NCBI RefSeq assembly: GCF_000802205.1
Contig: NZ_CP012850.1
Coordinates: forward strand, 1,116,001 to 1,180,000
Direction of reading: 5' to 3'
Origin: Candidatus Nitrosocosmicus oleophilus
Lineage (GTDB): Archaea > Thermoproteota > Nitrososphaeria > Nitrososphaerales > Nitrososphaeraceae
DNA length: 64,000 bases
Shown here: piece by piece, positions 16,849 to 26,466 of the stretch
Layout of the letters: every line of letters starts with the position of its first letter
How positions within the stretch are numbered: the stretch's first letter is position 1
Notes under the pieces: generated by a model
Databases searched by the model: none
Seen by the model: only the letters and a program-made list of their open reading frames with translations
Told to the model about the DNA's origin: nothing
Program-made: the position numbers and the translations under genes

Positions 16849-16923
16849 CGGGCCCGGTGGGCTTCGATCCCATGACCTGCGGTTCCGAAGACCGCCGCGA
16901 TATCCTGACTACGCTACGGACCC
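16849..16923 (-). tRNA. tRNA-Arg (anticodon UCG)
   Basis: Read on the minus strand, the acceptor GGGTCCG pairs with CGGGCCC (one G-U). The D arm has a GCG/CGC stem. The anticodon stem GCGGT/ACCGC encloses loop CTTCGGA, giving anticodon UCG. The T arm has loop ATCGAAG closed by GGG/CCC, with one A-C mismatch at the outer T-stem pair. The discriminator is G and CCA is not encoded. No intron. The 3' end faces the integrase gene, making it the likely chromosomal integration target of the AT-rich element. Confidence 0.93.
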
Positions 16924-17223
16924 CCTTGGGATGTATAAAATCGGCGCAGTTATATAATTTGTAATGGTTTAATCTTGTAGGATTTTCGTGATTAATTGAA
17001 TTTCTTGAAATATTTTCATGGTGATTATCGCTTGCGCTACTGAATTCAGAAGCGCCAATTAAAGACATGTTGGGATTACTGATTTTAGTAGCTGGCTTTT
17101 AGTCTTCACTACAATATTCTGGAGTAATAATATTTTCGTTGGATTCAAATTCGACATGAAGTGGTCTTTAATCAAGTTAATACTTCAAACTTCACAATGA
17201 TTGAATCAACTGACAAAATAAGT
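16924..17223. other. Intergenic behind tRNA-Arg, nothing recognised
   Basis: About 300 bp. It holds the presumed tRNA promoter side just after 16923. A minus-strand reading frame runs through it and the tRNA but has no protein-like features. Confidence 0.5.
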
Positions 17224-17475
17224 TTATTTATCCGCTTTTAAGATTGTTAATATTTCATCTACTTTCCCTTCTAGATCTGACAGGCGATTGTTAATTTTCT
17301 GAATTTGACCAAACACCATCTCTCTCTTTTTGTATTCAGGTGATTGATTGAATGCTCTTTGTCTTACTTCCATTTGCTCCTTATCTAAGTTACTTTCCAC
17401 TTTTAGTGATTGTTCCATGTTCTTTGAGTGATTATTTAGACCCAATTTATTATCTTTACCAATCTCATTTGTCAT
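17224..17475 (-). CDS. Small coiled-coil hypothetical protein
   Basis: The C-terminal half (about 40 residues) is a clear amphipathic helix with heptads: FGQIQKINNRLSDLEGKVDE then ILTILK. The N-terminal half is polar. An upstream TTG-type extension to 17538 (104 aa) adds His/Arg-rich text that does not look native, so I choose ATG at 17475 (83 aa). It is host-side DNA beyond the tRNA. No known family; a small oligomerising protein is all the sequence supports. Confidence 0.5.
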   Translation of the reverse strand: MTNEIGKDNKLGLNNHSKNMEQSLKVESNLDKEQMEVRQRAFNQSPEYKKREMVFGQIQKINNRLSDLEGKVDEILTILKADK

Positions 17476-17538
17476 TGATAGTAAAACCAGAGGATGATGA
17501 TAAAAAGGTTTTCTTCTCGAAAGACTAGTTAGATGCAT

Positions 17539-18190
17539 TAGTCATTGAAAACTTCTAACGATCAAACAATTTGAGTGAGCATATTATGGGCCAAATTGCT
17601 ATTTATATTTACATCTGCTTGCAAGTGAATACACTAGCTTTATGTTAATTATTGATAAAGTTAATGTAATCTCTGCATACTGGAGATGAAATACCTACTC
17701 ATAAATACGGGTAACGGTCTACCCATCAATGTTATTTGGACAAGATGACGACACAAGAGATAAGCAAAGTAGACCATTACCAAGTATCAATATTATACTT
17801 ACATCTTTGCACAATTTATTATTCATAGTTATTAGAGCAGGAGAGGTATAAGTAGTTAGCATCTATTTTAGTCTTGATAGATATTGGTAACCAAAACACT
17901 GGTAACTGTCACAGACTTAGATAAAAAGCACCCAGACAAGCCTACATATAATAGATCCTATGTTCTTGCAAAACATACCTATCAAGAAATTGGTGATATA
18001 GTAACAGAAGGTTTACTTTTGATAAAGATGTTTTTTAAATAATGAGATCTAAAATAATGTTAATTTTGATTGATGAAAGGCTACCCCATATAGAACCAGA
18101 ACAGACAAAACGAGACTAATATTATTCTATTAAATCTAAAAGTCATAATTAACAATAGCCATTATATTTATAATTCAATGGTAATGGTTA
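17539..18190. other. Intergenic, nothing recognised
   Basis: About 650 bp of AT-rich DNA. GGGTA-ACGGTC-TACCC at about 17710-17725 can form a five-pair hairpin, too little to call an RNA. No ORF. Confidence 0.5.
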
Positions 18191-18835
18191 TTGACAATCA
18201 AAAGATTAAGTTTATTTGTATTTTTTATCGTATTAACACTGTCCATATGTCTAGTTTCAGTTAACCTCACGGTTTCATCTTATGCACAAAATAGCGCTTT
18301 GTCTCAAATCGGTAAAGGCGACAGCAAAGTAGAACAACTAAGAAGTGAATTGCACTCGTCAAACCAGGATAATCAAGTAGTTTCGGGTGATAGTAGCGCA
18401 TTGTCAGGAAATAATATCGCATGTCAAGACCAAGCCAATTCAGAAGATGGCTCCGGCGTATGTCCTGAAGGAGTGATTTCACCTGGTCCTATTGGGATAT
18501 TGTCTATAACAACGGTCCTTAGAGCAACCTGCGGTGGGTCCTTTAGTTGTCCCAGCCCAGATGGACTTGTTTAAGTCTTTGTAAATGGACAACCCTATCG
18601 CGAATTTGAAGCAAATACACATGTAAGAGAAGGAACAACTCAAACAGATATTCCAATTATTCCTGGAATGCCATACAGTATCCATGCTGTAGGTGCCGGA
18701 AAAAGTGTAACTTGGGAGTATGAACTTGGAAACATACAAGGCGACTGTTCTGGAAGAGACACATGTAATGCTGTTATGAAATTAGGTGGGGATAAGGTTA
18801 CCGTAAATTTCCATTATTGTTTCCGTCACTGCTGA
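18191..18835 (+). pseudogene. Secreted Cys-containing protein interrupted by an in-frame TAA
   Basis: The TTG- or ATG-type start at 18191 begins a signal peptide (hydrophobic core LFVFFIVLTLSICLVSV, then SSYAQ) and a 127-residue secreted protein ending at TAA 18572-18574. The same frame continues with no further stop for 86 codons to TGA at 18833-18835 and the downstream text is clearly protein-like: VFVNGQPYREFEANTHVREG, PIIPGMPYSIHAVGAGKSV, then a pair of cysteines in DCSGRDTCNAV and a final HYCFRHC. One nonsense change therefore splits a 214-codon gene. It is either a recent pseudogene, a recoding site or a sequencing error. The complete product would be an extracellular Cys-rich domain protein of unknown function. 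Confidence 0.75.
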
Positions 18836-19066
18836 AGGGGACTCATGTTACCCATTTTGCAAAAGGATACATAATACTCTCATCAAGACATTCAACACTG
18901 GCCTTATCCTCTTTGTTATTATATTGTTATTTTTGGTTCCTAGTAACATTTAATATCTTCATACTATCCTAGCTAACTTCAGCATCCTACACCAGTTGTT
19001 TTTAACACCATTGTATGCAATACAAAGTATTTTAGGAGAAAGCAAGAATATAGTTATGATTGTTGA

Positions 19067-20059
19067 TTGTACAAATTCGATTTGAAATTAGTCTTTACAG
19101 TAATTTTATTACTAATCATAGTAAACATTTTACCATCTTCTCTTTCCATATTAGCATTTTCTTCACCCACATCTGGAGAGTCATTTTGGACTGCAGGAAC
19201 GCCTATGCCGACAGCACGGTCTGAAATTGCTGGATCTGTATTAAATGAAAAAATATACATTATTGGTGGATTTGACAACTATGGTCACAGTACTTCTACT
19301 GTAGAGGCGTATGATCCATTAACTGAAGAATGGATTCAATCGACTTCAATGCCCAAACCGCTAGACCATACCGCTGCAGCATCCTTTAATGGGAAACTCT
19401 ATGTGGTTGGAGGGGGATATCTTGATAGAGATACTTTATCAGATAAACTGTACATATATGATTCGAGTACAAATAATTGGACTCAAGGAGCAAATCTTCC
19501 AACTCCACGCGGTGCATCAACTGCCAATTTTATCAATGGGCTGCTATATGTGACCGGAGGCGTGGATTCTGAAAATACATTGGCAAGTACTTTGGTGTAT
19601 AATCCTTCTCTAGACCAGTGGACAGAAAAAACGCCTATGCCAACAGCAAGAGAACATCTAACCTCATCAGTCGTTAACGATAAACTATACGTTATAGGTG
19701 GAAGAATTAATGGAATGAATTCGAACGTTGATGTTAATGAGGTATATGATCCAGTAAATGATAAGTGGACTTCACTGGAGCCGATGCCTTCAAAAAGAGG
19801 TGGCTTATCTTCTGCTGCAATAACCGTAAATGGGTCAATCTATGTCTTTGGAGGAGAACAACCCACAGGGACATTTAACAATAATGAAAAGTTTGATGTG
19901 ATATCCGGAACCTGGACCTCCGATATTAATATACCAACAGCACGTCATGGATTGGTGGCTGTTGCGATTGACAACGTAATCTATGTAATTGGTGGGGGGC
20001 CACAACCTGGGGGCTCATCAAGTAGCCTGACTGAGATATTCAATGCTGGTAAAGGATAG
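19067..20059 (+). CDS. Secreted six-bladed Kelch-repeat protein
   Basis: 330 aa with an N-terminal signal or anchor (LVFTVILLLIIVNILPSSL) and six Kelch repeats, each with a hydrophobic-hydrophobic-GG core: IYIIGG, LYVVGG, LYVTGG, LYVIGG, IYVFGG, IYVIGG, each followed by a spaced Tyr and Trp (YDPLTEEW, YDSSTNNW, YNPSLDQW, YDPVNDKW). Together they should close one beta-propeller outside the membrane. Such proteins are abundant in Nitrososphaerales, with supposed roles in binding at the cell surface. TTG start chosen because it precedes the signal sequence; a GGAGA lies about 33 bp upstream. It stands alone with no operon partner. Confidence 0.88.
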   Translation: MYKFDLKLVFTVILLLIIVNILPSSLSILAFSSPTSGESFWTAGTPMPTARSEIAGSVLNEKIYIIGGFDNYGHSTSTVEAYDPLTEEWIQSTSMPKPLDHTAAASFNGKLYVVGGGYLDRDTLSDKLYIYDSSTNNWTQGANLPTPRGASTANFINGLLYVTGGVDSENTLASTLVYNPSLDQWTEKTPMPTAREHLTSSVVNDKLYVIGGRINGMNSNVDVNEVYDPVNDKWTSLEPMPSKRGGLSSAAITVNGSIYVFGGEQPTGTFNNNEKFDVISGTWTSDINIPTARHGLVAVAIDNVIYVIGGGPQPGGSSSSLTEIFNAGKG

Positions 20060-20235
20060 AAAGGTGGTTATACCTTTAACTTTGATTCCAATTCACTTTC
20101 GATTTAAGCATTAAATTCTTCTGGCATTAGCACATGGAATCACATTCAACGGTTGAATATTCAAGTTTAATTTGACTTCTAATGAAGTATTTATGGGACA
20201 AAATGTTTTAATTTGACCCCTTATTAACAAATGTA

Positions 20236-20586
20236 ATGAATCTGACAAACAACACTTTAATGATTGTGATGGTGTCGTCAATTTTTGTCCTCACTGCAAC
20301 CGCACTCATTGGAGTATTTTCTGGTACAGTCTCGGCCCAAATAGTAACTGGAACTCCTGGTGAAGTAGGGACTAAAAATAATTCTGAAGATTATTATGCT
20401 CCACTGAACAATACCGGTCCTGAAACAATTAATTCACTTGCAGCTATTGAGGGTAGCAATGCAGACTTATTTGGCAATGATACCAACATAAGCAATCCAA
20501 ATATTACTGCAGCTGACGCTGGGACAGTAAACAAACAAGAAGATTGTGTGCGATTATCGAATCAGTCCGCCGTTGATTGTCCATAA
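20236..20586 (+). CDS. Small secreted hypothetical protein, 116 aa
   Basis: ATG start. Residues 10-35 form a signal peptide (MIVMVSSIFVLTATALIGVF, then SGTVSAQ, a good cleavage site). The mature part is Asn/Thr/Ser-rich, with several N-x-S/T sites and two cysteines near the C-terminus (DCVRLSN, VDCP) that could form a disulfide. No known domain. The composition is that of the extracellular proteins around it. Possible role at the cell surface; no more can be said. Confidence 0.65.
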   Translation: MNLTNNTLMIVMVSSIFVLTATALIGVFSGTVSAQIVTGTPGEVGTKNNSEDYYAPLNNTGPETINSLAAIEGSNADLFGNDTNISNPNITAADAGTVNKQEDCVRLSNQSAVDCP

Positions 20587-21240
20587 TTTCCTTTTTTTTA
20601 AAAAAATTCAATAATCTTATTATAAACGAGAAAAAAATGGTGCCCCCTTTTTACGATATTTTATATACTCATAACAATGGTGCTTTATTCCAACAATCAT
20701 ATTCGACTTCAGCTAAACCTCTCATATCCTTCGACAGTTAAACTCATTTACCACACATTTACCTCAGAGTGATGAATTTTCAGAATCTATTCTTTAAATT
20801 AATTTCGTGTGGACCAAAAGGGGTGTCCGTCCCTAATTTTGTTCCTTACGTCCAATTCCACAAAGACCCTTTTACATTGATATTATCAAAGAACAAATTC
20901 AAATCCGCCTCTTGTGTCATCGTTAAAAGGTTGTATGAAATATAATCTTCTATATCCATATCTTATATTCATCCTTGTTAATTATGGCGTTTTCTATCTG
21001 TAATGTAAACAGTCACTGGCCTTAAGATGTGCATCTTCCTATGATCTATATCGTAGAGCCTTTGCAATATGTCCATAGAATGTGTATTAATAAATAGAAT
21101 GTCGTTAGATATCAGACATAATTCTGTAAAAGATATAGCCTATTAAAAACTTTCAAAGTATCTAAAAATATGTAAATATTCCATAATAGAATAAGATAAA
21201 GTATAAACTTTTTATTCGAGTATGATTTTATTTAGTAATT
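20587..21240. other. Intergenic, nothing recognised
   Basis: About 650 bp. A T8-A7 run right after the previous stop (20592-20606) is a plausible archaeal T-rich terminator. No ORF or RNA gene seen in the rest. Confidence 0.5.
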
Positions 21241-21528
21241 ATGCAGAAAACTAAAACTATAACGTTCGATCCATTCAAAAACGGAGTAGACAGTTTTGTC
21301 GTCCAACTTTATACAATGTGTACGTCAAACCCCTATAAAGAAACTTGGAGTTTAGATGAAATTTACAGAGCCCGGTACCCAAATTCCACTCAAGACAAGT
21401 CAAAAAATATGGAGATTTTAAGAAATAACTTAAAATGGTTAAAATCAAAGGAAGTTATAGAGTATCCAAACAATAATTCAATCAAATTGATAAAATATAG
21501 ATTAAGCAGTCTGATTGACGGTGTCTGA
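21241..21528 (+). CDS. Hypothetical protein, 95 aa, possible winged helix
   Basis: ATG start. The text has a helix (VDSFVVQLYTMCTS), a second helix (LDEIYRARYP), a third (MEILRNNLKWLKSKEVI) and then EYPNNNSIKLIKYRL, which could be the wing hairpin of a winged helix-turn-helix. No cysteine cluster or membrane span. It is isolated between two gene-poor stretches. DNA binding is a guess from the order of secondary structure; I recognise no family. Confidence 0.55.
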   Translation: MQKTKTITFDPFKNGVDSFVVQLYTMCTSNPYKETWSLDEIYRARYPNSTQDKSKNMEILRNNLKWLKSKEVIEYPNNNSIKLIKYRLSSLIDGV

Positions 21529-22768
21529 AATTTGAATAATGTCTTTTTTGTTTCTTAAAGTGATATTTAATTAATATTTTGAAATTAGTGTCCTTACTGC
21601 CCCTCATTTTTTTCCCTCATTTTTATACCCGCAGAATATCTCAAAGATTGATTACCTAAGGGCATTAATACATTCAATAGGTAACAACCAAAGACCCGAT
21701 CTTGGTTGACTTGAGATCTTTATTAAATAATTTCTTCTCCTACTTGCTATTGACTTGGCTTTGACATTATTTGAAACTAAAATCAAACTTCTCTGTAAGC
21801 AAAGTTTTTGAGGGTTATGATTGCTGTAACTCAAATGATCCCGATTTTCCTGTTGGTAATAGTGATAATAATAATGGTGATGATATTTAATAATAGGTGT
21901 TCTACTCTTTGAATCTTTCTAAATCTTTACTATGCTCTATCAATAAGTCATAGTCATTGAAAATATCATTTCTGTATCATTTTCTGATTTAGCTCCTATA
22001 GCCTAGCCTAGTCTAGCATAGTTAATGGTAACTTCATTTATCATTTTTAATAACGATACTTTATCCATTGAAAGTGGTAAGTATTGTATAAAATCATTCA
22101 GATTCCTACTGGATGTTCATAAATAACATTATTGTAAATGGGAATAATTAGAATGATATATTTACTTTAAATGAAAATTACTAAAGTAACAAATATTTAA
22201 TAAATTATCACTCAACAGGGTTAATACAAAAGGAATAATCATATCCTCCTGATCTTTATCACAACTATCATCGATTTGGAATCATTGGTTCTTTGGTTTA
22301 TTAAGATGTACCTTCATCTTGTTAATCTAAAATAAATCCTTTATCAAATCCCCTCAAGTATATTACCTTACTTTTTACTTTCTTGTTATTTAGCACAATA
22401 GGTAGGTTTGGTTTATTGTGGTGATTAAAAAGTATTGATAATCTAGGTAAACATCCCAAATAATTATTGTGATAATGATGCATATTTAGAAATGAAACGG
22501 GGCTCAAATTATGGCTGTACGAATAATATTCCAGATCACAGATAAAGTCGATAATTGTGAATTGGTTGTCCGCGAGCCAATTTTGACTAACACTCTCTCG
22601 GTCCAAATTAAATTGGATACATTTATTATGTCTGCAATTACCGTCTTGTCCAATAAGATAATGGTACTTTTTGATATATAGAGAGTTAGAGTATCATATT
22701 TCAAAATTGAACCCAATTGAATGTTTATATAATTATTAATCGTTATCAATATTGTGATATTATAGGCA
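21529..22768. other. Long intergenic region, no credible gene
   Basis: About 1.24 kb. Overlapping minus-strand frames of 94 and 91 codons (22322-22606, 22504-22779) and a 60-codon frame at 21652 have no protein-like composition and overlap each other. CTAGCCTAGTCTAGC near 22002-22017 is a short direct repeat. A decayed gene or an untranslated RNA cannot be excluded. Confidence 0.5.
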
Positions 22769-23026
22769 ATGAATATCATTGAAAATGAAATACCATACCT
22801 GGTAGAGGCAAGAACTTGCGGGTGTAATGAAAGGGGGAAAAGTGTTTCATATCATTTTATTGAATCTTCTCATGCCTTGTGTATGAACAAAGTAGAATTG
22901 ATCTCCGGTCAGATCCAAGCTTGTGAAAGGTTATTGAAATTAGCCAAGGAAGATGGTGAGATTGTTTTGTTAAGAGATGAAATATCTAAATTGAAATTGG
23001 CTTTAGAAATAATACAACATAAGTAG
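22769..23026 (+). CDS. Hypothetical protein, 85 aa, helical with Cys motif
   Basis: ATG start, preceded by an AT-rich TATA-like tract (GTGATATTATAG). The N-terminal part has CGCNERG and a later Cys (HALCMNK). Residues 40-85 form two amphipathic helices, VELISGQIQACERLLKLAKE and LLRDEISKLKLALEIIQ. The size and helical hairpin suggest a small oligomeric or partner-binding protein. I recognise no family. Confidence 0.6.
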   Translation: MNIIENEIPYLVEARTCGCNERGKSVSYHFIESSHALCMNKVELISGQIQACERLLKLAKEDGEIVLLRDEISKLKLALEIIQHK

Positions 23027-23331
23027 TGAATAGTCTAGATGATAATTCCAAAAAGAAATTTCCACTTGATTCCCTTTTTTTGGTTTATGTGACCGTCACT
23101 CGATCTCTTTCAGGCACTACAGACTGAACCTTCTTAGATGATATGATGTTTTCGTTTAAGAATTCCTTGTATTTCATTTTAACTATGTATCCTCAAGTTT
23201 AATCTTGCTCACTTTGTAAATTATATATTAAGTAAATTATGACCAGATAAAGAAATACCATTTAAAGTGACTATTTGTAAAAAATAATCTAGGTAGTTCT
23301 AATTTATATGTTTGAAAAGCATATCTTTATC

Positions 23332-23622
23332 ATGACTGACATCAGATGCAACATTATCCCCGAACCGCATCGCGATCGAAAAGCCGTATTTAGACAATCC
23401 ACTTTAAAGAGTCCCTACATTGATGGAGATGACTATGAAGACGTTCAATCTATAAAGATCTCTTATATCTGTGGTAATTGCGACTTTATTCTTGCAAAAA
23501 ATATTCATTCAGATCAGATTGTCCAACTTTTAAGTACAAATAGTAAAGGATTAGACATTGTGTTACAGTGCCCAGAATGTAAAGAATTCAATGAATTGAA
23601 TTCAGAGACACATCCTTCCTAA
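23332..23622 (+). CDS. Small zinc-ribbon-like protein
   Basis: Two Cys pairs, CGNC in SYICGNCDFIL and CPEC in LQCPECKEFNEL, are separated by about 30 residues with a helix between them (SDQIVQLLSTNS), which is a zinc-ribbon or rubredoxin-like knuckle arrangement. I choose ATG 23332 (96 aa, MTDIRCN); the frame extends back to ATG 23308. No catalytic motif. Similar small ribbons are common archaeal proteins of unknown role; nucleic-acid or protein contact is likely. Confidence 0.65.
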   Translation: MTDIRCNIIPEPHRDRKAVFRQSTLKSPYIDGDDYEDVQSIKISYICGNCDFILAKNIHSDQIVQLLSTNSKGLDIVLQCPECKEFNELNSETHPS

Positions 23623-24099
23623 ATTATTTATCATAATATCCACGATAAGAAAATTTCGGTTTTAATTAAATTCACTATGCCATTCTGTTCCTTAATCTAG
23701 TCACGTTATCCACTCATGGGATAGACTGATGTAGAAATTACTAATCTATTTGTTGTTTATGTTTACATTTCTTATTACAAAAATAATGGAAACCTCACAG
23801 TTTACAACATAAGACATTTCTAGGGCTTTTGTATTATTTTAAGACTTTAGATCAACACTATACTCTTTGATAAGGTGTCAACCTATTTTGATGCTTTTTA
23901 TCAAATTATCTTTCTCCCATCTCTACAGCCGAATATCTTGATGAGCTTGCCGGATAAAGATTTAGACGATCTGCTACCCGACGGATTGAAAAAAAAGTAG
24001 TGGATACTTGGAATTTGGGCAGTATTATTTAAATAAGAGTAATTACACTTTACATAGAAAAATATAGATACCTTTAATACCTTTTCTGATTAAGATTGG
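23623..24099. other. Intergenic, one short peptide frame
   Basis: About 480 bp. A 19-codon frame at 23941-24000 (ATG to TAG, acidic with a KKK end) is open, but nothing else supports it as a gene. No RNA gene seen. Confidence 0.4.
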
Positions 24100-24432
24100 T
24101 TGGAAAGGAAAGATAAAACAAGATTGTCTGGAAAGTCCCAACTAATTGAAAATGATCATGCCATGTCTACACTTGACTTTGGCACCATGGAGTTTATGAA
24201 ATGGTTAATGGAAGTAGAGACAGGATCAAAAGAGTGTCTAATAATAGTTAAAGATTTTTTCGAAAACAAATATGTGATTTTGTTTGATAAGAATATTTCT
24301 AGTTCGGTTATAGTTTGTTACAGAGAAAGCATGCCTTGGTGTATTACTTGTGATACTGATGACTGTGGTCATGTAGGATTCGCAATATGCCTTAAACAAC
24401 ACTATGATAGAAACGATCAAATTATTTGCTGA
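24100..24432 (+). CDS. Small Cys-rich hypothetical protein
   Basis: 110 aa from TTG 24100; ATG 24163 is an alternative start giving 89 aa (MSTLDFG). Four cysteines lie close together near the C-terminus: C in PWCITC, in DDCGHVGF and in AICLKQHY, with two His, a pattern fit for one zinc site. Before them is a beta-rich stretch (KYVILFDKNI, SSVIVCYRES). I know no function. Its stop codon lies in a perfect 12-bp palindrome shared with the stop of the convergent antiporter gene. Confidence 0.65.
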   Translation: MERKDKTRLSGKSQLIENDHAMSTLDFGTMEFMKWLMEVETGSKECLIIVKDFFENKYVILFDKNISSSVIVCYRESMPWCITCDTDDCGHVGFAICLKQHYDRNDQIIC

Positions 24433-24455
24433 TTAAATCGTATATTTAATCAGCA
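24427..24455. terminator. Perfect 12-bp palindrome over two convergent stop codons
   Basis: TGCTGATTAAAT and its exact reverse complement are separated by 5 bp (CGTAT). The left arm contains the TGA of the upstream plus-strand gene and the right arm the TAA (as TTA) of the minus-strand antiporter. Position and symmetry fit a bidirectional transcription end or RNA 3'-end processing site. Function is inferred. Confidence 0.6.
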
Positions 24456-25684
24456 TCGGTTTTGTTTCCTGTGTTCGATGGTAGCGATTCTTTACCCTTG
24501 TCCCGATCTTTTCTATATCTCTCAGTAAATTTCCAACCATATTTAATAACATAGGGTGAAATGAACGTGGTGATGATCGTCATAGTTCCTACCATTGGTA
24601 ATATGAAGGAACTTGCAGCTCCAACATCTATTCCACCCTTTGCTACCACCAATGCGATTTCTCCCCCTGATGAAGATAATCCTACAGCGGCCCGTGTTGA
24701 AGACATCTTACTCACACCTTGTATTCTAGAGGCAAGGTAGACTGTTAAGAATTTTGCACCTATTGAAACCCCTATTAGTACTAGTGCTGGGATGATAAAC
24801 TGTGGAATAAGTCTAAAGTCCATCAGTGCTCCAACAGAGACAAAAAATAAAGCAGCGAAAATATCTTTAACCGGTGTGGCCAAAACACTAGTTACAGCAT
24901 GTGACCTTGACTCTGCTATTAGGACGCCGGCAAAGAATGCTCCAGCTGCCACTGATATTCCCAACTGAAAAGATATAAATGCAAATCCAAAAGCAACGCC
25001 GACGGCTGCGACGATTAATACATCATGTTGATTGGTTCTTGCAACAACGTCTATTAATTTTGGAACTATCTTTGATCCTACTACCAGTACTCCAGCAATA
25101 AATCCCATAGTAATTGCTATTGACGTAATGACCTCATTGACGGAAATATCTCCGCTCACTCCAGCAGATTGGAATATGGCTAACAAAGAGATTACAAGAA
25201 TATCTTCTATGATCGCAGTACCTAGTATCAAAGTGGCGGCTTCATCTTTCATCATATTGAGTTCTCCTAAGACTCTCATAACAATGACTGTACTTGTTAC
25301 TGATATTGCTAATGCTATAAACAAACTATCATAGAATCCAAGTCCTAATGCCTGTGCGGTAAAGAATCCTATAGCTAATGTTCCGAATGCTTCGCTAGTA
25401 GCTATGATGATGGCTTTCCTGCCTATTCTTCTTAGTTTCTGTATGGGGAATTCCATGCCTACTGTAAAGAGTAACAAGATTACACCCATTTCGGCAAATA
25501 AATTAAGGACATCTGAATTATGAATAAGGCTAAAAGGTGGAGTATAAGGACCGATGATAATACCTGCAACAATAAAACCAATTACTACAGGTTGTTTTAG
25601 TCTGTAAAAAATCAAAGTCATTACAGAAGCAATTATCATTATAACTGCAAAATCTTGTAAAATTTGTTCAATCGGTATTTCCAC
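24446..25684 (-). CDS. CPA2-family cation:proton antiporter
   Basis: 412 aa with about 12 hydrophobic segments through the whole length. Signature text is GFIVAGIIIGPYTPPF, LFAEMGVILLLFTVGMEF, AFGTLAIGF, VTSTVIVMRVL, AAGAFFAGVLIAES and FAALFFVSVGALMDF, as in Kef/NapA-type Na+/H+ or K+/H+ exchangers. There is no C-terminal RCK/TrkA-N domain, so no visible ligand-gating module; a 30-residue charged tail (RYRKDRDKGK) follows the last span. It exchanges monovalent cations for protons in the cytoplasmic membrane, for pH and salt balance. ATG start; convergent with its left neighbour. Confidence 0.9.
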   Translation of the reverse strand: MEIPIEQILQDFAVIMIIASVMTLIFYRLKQPVVIGFIVAGIIIGPYTPPFSLIHNSDVLNLFAEMGVILLLFTVGMEFPIQKLRRIGRKAIIIATSEAFGTLAIGFFTAQALGLGFYDSLFIALAISVTSTVIVMRVLGELNMMKDEAATLILGTAIIEDILVISLLAIFQSAGVSGDISVNEVITSIAITMGFIAGVLVVGSKIVPKLIDVVARTNQHDVLIVAAVGVAFGFAFISFQLGISVAAGAFFAGVLIAESRSHAVTSVLATPVKDIFAALFFVSVGALMDFRLIPQFIIPALVLIGVSIGAKFLTVYLASRIQGVSKMSSTRAAVGLSSSGGEIALVVAKGGIDVGAASSFILPMVGTMTIITTFISPYVIKYGWKFTERYRKDRDKGKESLPSNTGNKTDAD

Positions 25685-26173
25685 AACAAAAGTTGTCGTT
25701 TACGTTATTTAAATAATCACGCTAGTCCAAATTTAGTCAATGTAGTTATTGATACCAAACAGCTGATTTCATCTTTTTTTTAAATCAAGTAAATCCTAAA
25801 CTAGATACTTATCTGTTCTGGAAAACATGGCAATAAAAAATACTTTTGTCTCATACAGGAAGATGAATTAATACGAAGAGATACAATATGGATCCTTTGA
25901 TCATAGATTAACAATAGCGTTGAAACCTATCCTATTCCTCTTATGTTTTTTGACCAATTTTTTAGCATCTGTCTTTTCCATGTTATTTTGAAACTTTTGG
26001 GGGAAAAGCATGGCATTGAAAACAATTCATCCTTGTACTTTCTACATAAAGTTTCCTATTTACTGTTTTCTAGGGGTGATATAGTATGAATTGATGCTGA
26101 AATCCTTTTTTATAATCTAAAAAATCGGCATCATTTTAAACGAAATTGTTTGGTCTTTATATCTTGTTATTTT
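25685..26173. other. Intergenic, nothing recognised
   Basis: About 490 bp of AT-rich sequence upstream of the antiporter, presumably holding its promoter at the left end. No ORF or RNA gene seen. Confidence 0.5.
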
Positions 26174-26365
26174 CTATTCCAGGTTGGCTGCTAGGTTATA
26201 CAATCTCTTATCTATAAAATCCTTAGTTATCATTGTAGGTGATTCTATCTTTAAATCCCGCGGGAGAATTTTGTTTATTTTGATAAATAATTTAATCTTG
26301 TCATTTGTATTTTCTTCGTAAATACACTTCATGATCATACGTTTAACCGTATTTACATTAATCAT
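26174..26365 (-). CDS. Small hypothetical protein, 63 aa
   Basis: ATG-started frame with a plausible helical, basic composition (TVKRMIMKCIYEEN, DKIKLFIKINKILP, MITKDFIDKRLYNLAANLE). No motif recognised. It is divergent from the chorismate mutase gene 100 bp away. Evidence is only frame, start and composition, so a chance ORF remains possible. Confidence 0.4.
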   Translation of the reverse strand: MINVNTVKRMIMKCIYEENTNDKIKLFIKINKILPRDLKIESPTMITKDFIDKRLYNLAANLE

Positions 26366-26466
26366 ATTATACTAATGATAACAATGTTTATATTCATATC
26401 TATTACTTTGGATTTGGATACATCAGTTTAATTCTTTAAATTAAGTTATGCCTACAAATAATCAAA

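Noticed and set aside
4054-16850. Casposon or CRISPR-related element because PolB is present
   Set aside because: No Cas1-like gene, no terminal inverted repeats and no repeat-spacer array seen; the recombinase is of the tyrosine type.
16844-17068. Minus-strand ORF of 74 codons over the tRNA
   Set aside because: Its C-terminal part is the tRNA-Arg gene read as protein; no protein features in the rest.
17710-17725. Hairpin GGGTA/TACCC as an RNA gene
   Set aside because: Five pairs only, no further structure around it.
22322-22779. Two overlapping minus-strand ORFs of 94 and 91 codons
   Set aside because: They overlap in different frames, have Ile/Asn-rich chance composition and no motif or plausible start context.
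23941-24000. 19-codon peptide ATG to TAG
   Set aside because: Open frame too short and without coupling, ribosome site or motif to support it.
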